Source: Acidobacteriaceae bacterium
Lineage (GTDB): Bacteria; Acidobacteriota; Terriglobia; Terriglobales; Acidobacteriaceae
NCBI GenBank assembly: GCA_003162255.1
Contig: PMMJ01000363.1
Coordinates: forward strand, 913 to 10,934
DNA: 10,022 nucleotides
Direction: 5' to 3'
The translations under genes were made by a program, and so were the position numbers. The number at the start of each line of letters is the position of its first letter. Within the stretch, counting starts at the first letter, position 1. The notes under the pieces were generated by a model, which ran no database searches, had not been told where the DNA came from, and saw only the letters and a program-made list of their open reading frames with translations. Positions 1 to 6,503 of this stretch are shown here, piece by piece.

Positions 1-1457
1 CGGTTGTCGGGGTCGTCGCCGCCCGGCATGCCGATTTCGTCACCGGAATAGATTTGTGGAATCCCGCGCAATGTCAGCAGCAGCGACAGCGCGGCCTTGA
101 GTTTAGCCGGGTTGCTGCCTTCTTCACTCACGAAGCGCCGGTTGTCGTGATTGCCGATGAAAGTGACCAGCATCTCCGGATGCGGGTAGAGTTCGTCGTG
201 CCGGAGAACATCGACGATCTTCTCCATTGGCGCGCCCTTAATGACTACGTCGCGCAAGGCGTAGCAGAGAGGAAAGTCGAAGACCGTTGCCAGGCCGGAG
301 TCGATGCCATCGAACTGTTCTCGTCCGCCTTCAAAAAATGATGTGATGGTCGAATCGGCGTCGGCCACTTCGCCGACGCTGTTGAGCTGCGGATAGACCT
401 GGCGCAGTCGCTGATGCCATCCGCTCCAGAACTGGCGCGTGGAATAGGGAAATGTGTCCAGGCGGAATCCATCCAGTTGCGCGGTCTCCGTCCACCACAT
501 GGCATTCTGCGCCAGGTAGAGGGCGAGCGCGGGATCGTCCGGATTCAGGTCGGGCAACTTGCCCGCAAACCAGCCGTCAAGCGTGTTGAGATACTCACGC
601 GGCGAAGCGTGCGGATCGACCAGCCCGGTGAACGTATAAGCAGGCTCCAGATGATGCGCGGGCGTGCCATGAAACCACGTAGGCGTCGGTGGATCGTTGG
701 CCCAGGGATGATGAGGACCGGTGTGATTGACGACGTAGTCGATCAGCACCTTCATGCCCAGCTTGTGAGCGTCGGCCACCAGGGTCTGGTATTCCTGCAT
801 TGATCCCATGTGGTCGTCGAGAGCATAGAGGTCGACGACGTGGTAGCCGTGGTAGTCGGAGTCGGTATTCTTCCAGACGGGAGTGAGCCAGATCGCGGTG
901 ACGCCAAGGTCGCGCAGATATCCAAGATGCTCGCGAAGGCCGCGGAGATCGCCGCCGTGATATGCCATGGGCTGGCTGCGGTCATAAAGTCCGGTTGAAC
1001 CTAGAGGCCGATCATTCGACAGATCGCCGTCGGCGAAGCGGTCGGGCATGATCAGGTAAATGACGTCGTCGCGAGAGAAGCCTTCGAAGCGGCCGTGGGA
1101 ATCGGCACGAGCCAGCAGCGGCAACGGGACCGCGGTTGATCCCGCCGCAGTGATCAGGCGCAAGGGAACGGTTCCGGACGGCAGATTGGAACTCAGCTGC
1201 AGGTGGACGAAGAGATAATGTCCGTTGGCAGAAGCTTCCGTGCCGAGCGGAGTCAGACCCTTCGTGGGGCTTTCCACTCGAGCGCCACCCAGGTTTTCAC
1301 CGGTGAGCAGCAGCGTGAGTTCGGGCGTGTAGTTCACCCACCAGTTGGGAGGATCGATCTTGCGAACAGCGGGGGCTTGCGCCTCCACCAGAGCAGACAA
1401 CGCTATGAAGAAGACAGCAATTACTCGGACTGGGCGATTCGCGAAGATGGGTTTCAT
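1..1457 (-). CDS. Secreted SusA-like GH13 alpha-amylase/neopullulanase (3' end outside window)
   Basis: Predicted endo-acting hydrolase of alpha-1,4-glucan, releasing maltodextrins in the periplasm or outside the cell. About 485 residues are visible; the frame is open to the window edge. Residues 1-26 form a signal peptide (basic start MKPIFANRPVR, hydrophobic core, then VEAQA). Residues about 30-105 resemble the cyclomaltodextrinase N-terminal domain, with IDPPNWW followed by LTLLLTGENL, as in Bacteroides SusA. The GH13 barrel follows: DYVVNHTG (N244, H245), LPDLN at 301-305 (conserved region V, close to the MPDLN of the neopullulanase/intermediate group), GFRLDTFP with predicted nucleophile D334, VGEVAD with acid/base E363, and GNHDN with transition-state stabiliser D438. 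Then comes IYSGDEIGMPGG, so only the end of the barrel and the C-terminal domain are missing. The ATG at 1457 is chosen because it starts an ideal signal peptide, but no Shine-Dalgarno precedes it. It lies 49 nt downstream of the receptor gene. The family call is firm; exact specificity (amylase, neopullulanase or cyclomaltodextrinase) is not. Confidence 0.93.
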   Translation of the reverse strand, partial: MKPIFANRPVRVIAVFFIALSALVEAQAPAVRKIDPPNWWVNYTPELTLLLTGENLGGARVESPTKGLTPLGTEASANGHYLFVHLQLSSNLPSGTVPLRLITAAGSTAVPLPLLARADSHGRFEGFSRDDVIYLIMPDRFADGDLSNDRPLGSTGLYDRSQPMAYHGGDLRGLREHLGYLRDLGVTAIWLTPVWKNTDSDYHGYHVVDLYALDDHMGSMQEYQTLVADAHKLGMKVLIDYVVNHTGPHHPWANDPPTPTWFHGTPAHHLEPAYTFTGLVDPHASPREYLNTLDGWFAGKLPDLNPDDPALALYLAQNAMWWTETAQLDGFRLDTFPYSTRQFWSGWHQRLRQVYPQLNSVGEVADADSTITSFFEGGREQFDGIDSGLATVFDFPLCYALRDVVIKGAPMEKIVDVLRHDELYPHPEMLVTFIGNHDNRRFVSEEGSNPAKLKAALSLLLTLRGIPQIYSGDEIGMPGGDDPDN

Positions 1458-1472
1458 GGCGGCGGGCAAGCT

Positions 1473-1499
1473 GAGGGGAGCAGTACAGCTGCTCCCCTC
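1473..1499 (-). promoter_or_regulatory. Perfect 11-bp intercistronic hairpin between receptor and amylase genes
   Basis: The arms GAGGGGAGCAG (1473-1483) and CTGCTCCCCTC (1489-1499) are exact reverse complements around a 5-nt loop. The hairpin fills more than half of the 49-nt gap between the receptor stop codon and the amylase ATG. No T-run follows on the minus strand (the next bases are AGCTTGCCCGCC), so it does not look like a classical intrinsic terminator. A role in mRNA processing, 3'-end protection or attenuation is inferred from its position only. Confidence 0.6.
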
Positions 1500-1506
1500 G
1501 TCGTGT

Positions 1507-4500
1507 CTAGAAGGTCACGCGGAGTCCCGCTTGGATTTCGCGTTGACTGTCCACGCGCAGGCTGGTGACGGTCCCGAAACTCCCATGACTGAAGTTTCCG
1601 TCGGGCTGGTTGAACTGTGGTGTGTTGAACAGGTTGAAGAAATCGCCACTGAACCCTATCTTAATGCGCTCGGTAACGGCGAAGGTCTTGCTTATATTCA
1701 AGTCCATATCTTTCGTACCCGCGCCCGTGAATGGATTTCGAGGGCCAGTACCCGGAGCGATCGGAACGCCGTTGACGGTTGTTACCGGGCCGAAAGACGA
1801 CGTGTCAAACCAGTTGCGCGGACTGTTGATTTGATGCAGAGGCCCAACCAGGTTGGGTCGGGTACTGGGACTGTAGCAATATTGGCAAGTGACATCAAAC
1901 GGAAAGCCACTGGCGAGAGTCAGAATGGGACTGAATTGCCATCCGCCCAAGAGCGCATTGGTAGCCGTGTTCCAGTCATGGCCGAAGGTGCGACCGCGAC
2001 CGAATGGCAGTTCGTAGAGAGCGTTGAATACAAACCGATGGCGAACGTCGAGATTGGAGTTGGCGCGCTCCTTGGTTTGCCAATCAAAAGCATCGACCTC
2101 GTTGCCGCCATAACGGTAATCGTTGTCGAAACCCGCTTCCGTGTTGTCAATGGCATGCGACCAGGTATAAGCGGCGGTGAATTGAATCCCGCTGGTGAGG
2201 TGCCGCTCTACCTGCGCGTGCAAACCGTGGTAAATGGAATCGCCACTGGTGTCATTGACCGGTACCGTGCCCAGCAGCGGGTAGGGTTTGTCGTTGGACG
2301 AGGCGCTGCCGTAGAAGGTTCGATTCACGTCATAGAACGTGGAAAGATGCGTCCCCTTGGTGCCGACGTATGCTAGTGTCACGGCCGTATTCGCGTTAAT
2401 TTGATGCTGGAGTTGCAAGTTCCACTGCTGCACGTTGGAGGTAGTGTCCTTCGGCAGCCAGCCAGTGAGGCTGACATTGGCGGGAGCCGTTAGGCTGATT
2501 GGCAGTGACGCCTTGCTGGGGAAACCGGTGGCGGTGATCGTGCTGACGATCGGAGCACCGTTGGCAGTCTGCTGCGCTAGGCCACCCAAAGTCAGGAAAG
2601 TCCCGCTGCCGTTCACAAAATAGCCGTCGTTCGTTACGGCGTTTCCGTAGTTGTAAGATGCGCTGCCGCCAAACGGCGCATTCTGCGACATCTGCTTGTC
2701 GATACCCTCACGGTCAATGAAGTAGAAGATGCCGTAGCCGCCGCGGATCGAGGTCTTCTGGTCTCCGAACAGGTCGTAGGCAAACCCAATGCGGGGAGCA
2801 AAATTATGCTTCGGATTGGTCAGCGTGCTGTCGGAGACGCCATTTTGACCTGCCAGGAAAATCGCGCCCGTCGCCACATCAAAGTTGGCCATGCGGTTGT
2901 TGACTTCGGTCGGCCAGGTGTACAGGTCGTAGCGCAGGCCGAGGTTGAGAGTCAGACGATTGTTCACTCGATAGTCGTCCTCGCCGTAAAACCCATTCTC
3001 CCAACTGCGAGTGTGGAACGTTCCACTGGCAGGGCCGACCTGGTAATTGTTGATCCAACCGAACATATAGTCGGACTGTTCGTATCCGGTCGACCACGGC
3101 GAGCCCGAGGAGGCCTGGAAAAAGCCTTTTCCAGCGATCGGGTTGAAGAAGTTCACCTGCCGCCAGATGACGTTCGCGCCAAACTTGAGCGTGTGGCGTC
3201 CCTTGACCCATGAAACGTTGTCGGCCAGTTGGTAGGTGTCTTCAGGAACGAAGTAATCGCCATAGTCTCCGGTGTAGGAAATCTGGTTGCCGCTGTTGCC
3301 GATCAGCGCTCCACCGCCAAGCAGCGGGCTGGTGTTCGCGTTGGGGATGCCGAGATTTGCGGAGAGGGGAATAGAGCCGTCCGGCGGCTGATAACCCAAG
3401 AATGAGCGGACGTAGCCGAGGCGAAATTCATTGACTATGGTAGGTCCGAAGGTGTGAGTTTCACCCAGCACTACGCTGCGCGGATGCTGGAACTGGAAGC
3501 CCGAGCCATAGCCCGCGGGTAGAGTCGACATCTGCGAAGTCGTGGTGTCCGTATCTTGACCGTAACTATATCGAGCAAAAACCTGATCTTTTGAGCCGAG
3601 AATGTAGTCGAGGCGTACGTTAAAGTCGTTGTATTTTTGCAACTGGACACGAGCCGGCTGGAAGTTGTTCTCGAGACAGACACCGTCGCCCGTTGAAACC
3701 ACTGAGCAGCGGGGGTCGCTGCCTGCGATGGTGGGCAGCGGGAAGGCATTCTCATAGTTCTGCCCGGCAGGTATGATCCCAAGCGAAGTGTTGAGAAAGT
3801 TGTTCCCCGGTATGGGATTGGCTTGTTGGAGCAATGTAGTGGTGGCGCCGGGATAGTAGAGCTGAGTCTTGTCCGATGTGCCGCTCGGTTCCTTTACCGC
3901 TGTCAACAATTCCGAGAAATCGCCAGTGCGTTCCAAGGTGGTAGGCACCGTTATGGGACCGTCGTTCAAGGGCAGCTTCTGGCGCAAAGCCTGGTAGTCG
4001 CCAAAAATAAACAATTTGTTCTTGATCACAGGGCCGCCGCCGGCAAATCCGAACTGGTTGCGCTGAAACAACAAGGACGGTGCGCCGGAGAAATAGTTGG
4101 CGTCAGCGTCGGCCGCACTGTTTCTAATCTGCCAGAAAGCGGTACCGTGCCAGTCGTTAGTGCCAGACTTGTAGGTGGCGTTGATTACCGCGCCGCCAGC
4201 TCGGCCATATTCCGCCGGTGCCACGCTGGTGTCCACACGAAATTCCTGGATGGCATCGGTGTCGACGAAGAAGATGATCGTGTTGACGAGCGATTCGTTG
4301 TTGTCAATGCCGTCAAACAGGAAATTATTTGCCTGTACACGGACGCCATTGGCTGAAATCGCCCCGCCGCCACTAGCAGCGTACCGGAAGGTTTCGGATT
4401 GGTTGCCTTGCCCGCTTTGCTGGTTGCCGGGCTGTCCCCGGGTGACGCCCGGAACCATCGACGCCAACTGAGTGAAATTCCGACCGTTCAGCGGAAGATC

Positions 4501-4926
4501 CGTGATCTGCCGACCGACGACTATGTCGCTTACACCGGAGGTTGAAGTGTCGACAATCGGAACTGCGGACGTCACATCCACGGTTGTGCTGGTCGAGCCC
4601 GGCTGCAACTTGAACTCCAGATTCAAGACTTGCGCGGTTTGCAGCGTGACCTGCTGCGTTGTGGTTTGGAAGTTCGTCTCCGTCACTTCTACCTTGTAAG
4701 ATCCAGGGTCCAAGGCTGGCAGGCTGAACAGACCGTCCCCGTTGCTCGTAACCGTGATCGCACGATTCGTGCCCAAATTGGTGACCGTCACGGAAGCATT
4801 GGTGACAACAGCTCCTTGGGCGTCGAACACAGTGCCCTGTATTGATCCCATGCTGGACTGAGCAAAGGAAAAACTTGCGAGCAAGATCAACGCCAACAGC
4901 GATGCGGAGCTTCGAAACCTAGGCAT
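1507..4926 (-). CDS. Oar-type TonB-dependent outer-membrane receptor with carboxypeptidase-regulatory-like N-domain
   Basis: A 1139-residue outer-membrane receptor, predicted to bind or import a large substrate using TonB energy; the flanking genes suggest alpha-glucan or maltodextrin. Residues 1-22 are a signal peptide ending SFAQ. Residues about 27-108 form a CarboxypepD_reg-like beta-sandwich (GSIQGTVFDAQGAVV onward, with LDPGSYKVEV). The plug spans about 112-250, with the hallmark DLPLNGRNFTQLASMVPGV (143-161), FLFDGIDNNES and IQEFRVDTSVAPAEYGRAGG. The rest is a large beta-barrel with repeated aromatic strands (RLGYVRSF, LNLGLRYDLY, GFAYDLFGDQKTSIRGGYGIFY). It ends in FFNLFNTPQFNQP and a final LRVTF, the C-terminal Phe expected of an outer-membrane barrel. 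The length is typical of the large Oar-like receptors. I see no clear TonB box, which is common in this group. Its only four cysteines are two close pairs, C407/C417 and C1014/C1017. The start is supported by a strong Shine-Dalgarno. The fold call is firm; the substrate is inferred from neighbours. Confidence 0.95.
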   Translation of the reverse strand: MPRFRSSASLLALILLASFSFAQSSMGSIQGTVFDAQGAVVTNASVTVTNLGTNRAITVTSNGDGLFSLPALDPGSYKVEVTETNFQTTTQQVTLQTAQVLNLEFKLQPGSTSTTVDVTSAVPIVDTSTSGVSDIVVGRQITDLPLNGRNFTQLASMVPGVTRGQPGNQQSGQGNQSETFRYAASGGGAISANGVRVQANNFLFDGIDNNESLVNTIIFFVDTDAIQEFRVDTSVAPAEYGRAGGAVINATYKSGTNDWHGTAFWQIRNSAADADANYFSGAPSLLFQRNQFGFAGGGPVIKNKLFIFGDYQALRQKLPLNDGPITVPTTLERTGDFSELLTAVKEPSGTSDKTQLYYPGATTTLLQQANPIPGNNFLNTSLGIIPAGQNYENAFPLPTIAGSDPRCSVVSTGDGVCLENNFQPARVQLQKYNDFNVRLDYILGSKDQVFARYSYGQDTDTTTSQMSTLPAGYGSGFQFQHPRSVVLGETHTFGPTIVNEFRLGYVRSFLGYQPPDGSIPLSANLGIPNANTSPLLGGGALIGNSGNQISYTGDYGDYFVPEDTYQLADNVSWVKGRHTLKFGANVIWRQVNFFNPIAGKGFFQASSGSPWSTGYEQSDYMFGWINNYQVGPASGTFHTRSWENGFYGEDDYRVNNRLTLNLGLRYDLYTWPTEVNNRMANFDVATGAIFLAGQNGVSDSTLTNPKHNFAPRIGFAYDLFGDQKTSIRGGYGIFYFIDREGIDKQMSQNAPFGGSASYNYGNAVTNDGYFVNGSGTFLTLGGLAQQTANGAPIVSTITATGFPSKASLPISLTAPANVSLTGWLPKDTTSNVQQWNLQLQHQINANTAVTLAYVGTKGTHLSTFYDVNRTFYGSASSNDKPYPLLGTVPVNDTSGDSIYHGLHAQVERHLTSGIQFTAAYTWSHAIDNTEAGFDNDYRYGGNEVDAFDWQTKERANSNLDVRHRFVFNALYELPFGRGRTFGHDWNTATNALLGGWQFSPILTLASGFPFDVTCQYCYSPSTRPNLVGPLHQINSPRNWFDTSSFGPVTTVNGVPIAPGTGPRNPFTGAGTKDMDLNISKTFAVTERIKIGFSGDFFNLFNTPQFNQPDGNFSHGSFGTVTSLRVDSQREIQAGLRVTF

Positions 4927-4930
4927 ATTC

Positions 4931-4937
4931 TCTCCTT
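4931..4937 (-). promoter_or_regulatory. Shine-Dalgarno of the receptor gene
   Basis: AAGGAGA on the minus strand lies 4 nt before the ATG (the AGGAG core is about 6 nt away). It fixes the receptor start and contrasts with the absence of a recognisable site before both the amylase and the regulator. Confidence 0.8.
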
Positions 4938-5085
4938 AAACGTGGGGGCCCGATTGGCCCGCCAAAACCGTTGGTCAGCCACACAGTTGATACGAAGCTG
5001 TGAGTTCCGTGGGCCACCATCATGGGAGAAGAGCAAACCACGTGCAAAGCGATCCGCGCGGTACGTTTCACTAGGTTTTTAAACG

Positions 5086-5141
5086 GTTACTGCGGTAAAA
5101 TGCTGCTACTGCGTGAGGATACTAATCCCTGTTACACCGGT
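5086..5141 (+). repeat. Two copies of GTTACNNCGGT, 45 bp apart (candidate operator)
   Basis: GTTACTGCGGT (5086-5096) and GTTACACCGGT (5131-5141) agree at 9 of 11 positions and lie in the same orientation. The second is part of the near-palindrome TTACACCGGTGTTAA (5132-5146), whose core ACACCGGTGT (5134-5143) is exact and ends three bases before the regulator ATG. The first overlaps the possible -10 of the regulator. Binding by the neighbouring winged-helix protein is inference. Confidence 0.4.
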
Positions 5142-5146
5142 GTTAA

Positions 5147-6415
5147 ATGGTTGTGAGACACACTTTCGCCGCCGGTCCCGAACAATTCTTCCAACAAATA
5201 GATAACATTATTAAAAGTCATAGTTTGCGAGGGTCAGAATCCCTCTGCAAGCTGTTGCAATATCTTGCAAAGCAATCCATCGACCATCCCGACGCACCGT
5301 TGAAGGAGTATCAGATTGCCACCGAGGTGTATGGGCGGCACGCGGATTTTGATCCGCAGTCGGACTCAACGATTCGAGTACAAGCTGGGCGTCTTCGTCT
5401 GAAGCTGGCGGAATACTACTCCGGAGAGGGAGCGGCGGACCCCATCCTGGTCAAGATTCCGAAGGGCAATTATCACCTCGTCTTCGAGGCGCGACCGATC
5501 GAGCCGCACGCGCAGCCTCAGGCCGTGCCTCTGCGGGAGGCGCCGCCAGGGGTTGCGGTCGAAACCGTCCCGGCACCGTGGCGGATTGCGGTTGTCTTGC
5601 TCGCGGCCGGCCTCATCGCCTCGCTGATTGTTTTGGGGAGCCTGCTGTGGAACCGGAAACTGCCCGAGTCTGCGATGGCTGCACCCAGCGCGGCGCGGGC
5701 CGCCGGTCCTCTGGCCGCCTTTTGGCGGCCGTTTACCTCCGGAGTCGAAGAGCCTTGGGTGATCTTCAGCAATGCTGCCTTCGTGGGACGGCCGGAGACG
5801 GGCATGCGTTACTACAATTCGCGAGAGGATTCGAAGATCGCCGTGTATGACCACTACACCGGGGTGGGAGAAGTGTTAGCCATCCACGCACTGGATGACG
5901 CGTTCGGCACGCTGGGGCGGAGGCTCCGGGTGAAGCGCGGGAGTTTATTCACGCTCGACGACGTGAGGAATAACAACCTGATCTTTGTCGGCTCTCCCTC
6001 AGAAAATCTTTCGTTGCTGGACATTCCGGGCACGCAGGAATTCATTTTTCAAAGGGTGGCGTCGGGGCCGCGTCAAGGCGATCTTGCGATCGCCAGCAAA
6101 CACCCGAAGGCGGGGGAGGCCAGCACCTATCTTGCGAGTCCTTCCAATGCCCCGCTGACGGAAGATTATTCGGTCATCGGGCTGGTGCCGGGAATAGGGT
6201 CCGGCCGGTTCGTGATGATTCTGGCGGGAACGACCACGTTCGGGACGCAAGGCGTGGTGGAGTTTGTTTGCCGCCCGGATTCTGTGGATAAGTTGCTACG
6301 TGCGATTCCGAGCCCGGGGACGGGACCGGTCAGGCCTTTCGAAGCGCTGGTTCGAGTGAAGATTGCTCGCGGTGTGCCGGTGGCGACCGAACTCGTTGCC
6401 GTGCGGGCGCGCTGA
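5147..6415 (+). CDS. Membrane-anchored winged-helix regulator with a periplasmic domain of unknown function
   Basis: A 422-residue predicted one-component regulator. Residues about 10-117 form the cytoplasmic part: a helical segment (SESLCKLLQYLAKQSI), LKEYQIATEVYGRHADFDP, then STIRVQAGRLRLKLAEYY (74-91) and ILVKIPKGNYHLVFE (100-114). The last two resemble the recognition helix (vdvhIsrLRkKL) and wing (tvrGvGYrl) of OmpR/CadC-type winged helices. A Pro-rich linker (118-145) leads to one transmembrane helix at about 146-167 (IAVVLLAAGLIASLIVLGSL). Residues 190-422 would be periplasmic: FWRPFTSGVEEPWVIFSNAAF, ALDDAFGTLGRRLRVKRG, a DDVRNNNLIFVGSPSEN segment and VMILAGTTTFGTQGVVEFV. I recall similar full-length hypothetical proteins in Acidobacteriota but no assigned function. 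The ATG at 5147 is the furthest possible upstream because TAA precedes it directly in frame; GTG 5153 is an alternative. No good Shine-Dalgarno is seen. It is divergent from the receptor, suggesting control of it. Topology is confident, target and signal are not. Confidence 0.85.
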   Translation: MVVRHTFAAGPEQFFQQIDNIIKSHSLRGSESLCKLLQYLAKQSIDHPDAPLKEYQIATEVYGRHADFDPQSDSTIRVQAGRLRLKLAEYYSGEGAADPILVKIPKGNYHLVFEARPIEPHAQPQAVPLREAPPGVAVETVPAPWRIAVVLLAAGLIASLIVLGSLLWNRKLPESAMAAPSAARAAGPLAAFWRPFTSGVEEPWVIFSNAAFVGRPETGMRYYNSREDSKIAVYDHYTGVGEVLAIHALDDAFGTLGRRLRVKRGSLFTLDDVRNNNLIFVGSPSENLSLLDIPGTQEFIFQRVASGPRQGDLAIASKHPKAGEASTYLASPSNAPLTEDYSVIGLVPGIGSGRFVMILAGTTTFGTQGVVEFVCRPDSVDKLLRAIPSPGTGPVRPFEALVRVKIARGVPVATELVAVRAR

Positions 6416-6462
6416 GGTGTTGCTGCTTCTTGCTGGTGGAGAGCCCGGCCACCGTACCGCCG

Positions 6463-6503
6463 GACGGGCGAGGACGCCCGTCGCTCCACTATCCTCAATA
6501 GTG
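6463..6503. terminator. Double hairpin in the convergent gap, possible bidirectional terminator or REP-like palindrome
   Basis: Two perfect inverted repeats lie between the converging regulator and transporter genes. GACGGGCG (6463-6470) pairs with CGCCCGTC (6475-6482) around AGGA, and CACTAT (6487-6492) pairs with ATAGTG (6498-6503) around CCTCA. The second begins directly after the transporter stop codon on the minus strand. Neither has a T-run, so intrinsic termination is uncertain. The GC-rich stem looks like the dispersed extragenic palindromes found between genes in many genomes, but copy number cannot be judged from one window. Confidence 0.45.

Larger units (their letters stand above)
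4927..5146. promoter_or_regulatory. Divergent control region between receptor and regulator genes
   Basis: This 220-bp non-coding region must contain the promoters of the receptor-amylase pair (minus) and the regulator (plus). Visible elements are the repeated GTTACNNCGGT motif and overlapping palindrome (listed separately), an A/T-rich GTTTTTAAAC at 5075-5084, and a weak minus-strand promoter candidate. The candidate is TTGCAC (5047-5042), a 17-nt spacer, then CATGAT (5024-5019), with only 3/6 and 4/6 matches to the sigma70 boxes. On the plus strand TAAAAT (5096-5101) is a possible -10 without a convincing -35. The receptor leader would be about 90 nt and contains a short inverted repeat CACAG...CTGTG (about 4982-5002). 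The promoter assignments are tentative; the region's role follows from gene orientation. Confidence 0.6.

Noticed and set aside
1345..2376. Long plus-strand open frame (343 codons) opposite the receptor gene
   Set aside because: It lies wholly antisense to the receptor's barrel and the end of the amylase, shows no recognisable domain, and has an unusual Val/Glu/Arg-rich composition expected of a shadow frame in GC-rich DNA.
4982..5002. Inverted repeat CACAG...CTGTG in the receptor leader as a riboswitch or attenuator
   Set aside because: The stem is only 5 bp with an 11-nt loop and no known riboswitch core is recognisable.
5019..5047. Sigma70-like promoter TTGCAC-17-CATGAT for the receptor gene
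   Set aside because: Matches to consensus are only 3/6 and 4/6. It is mentioned within the control region but is too weak to list as a feature of its own.
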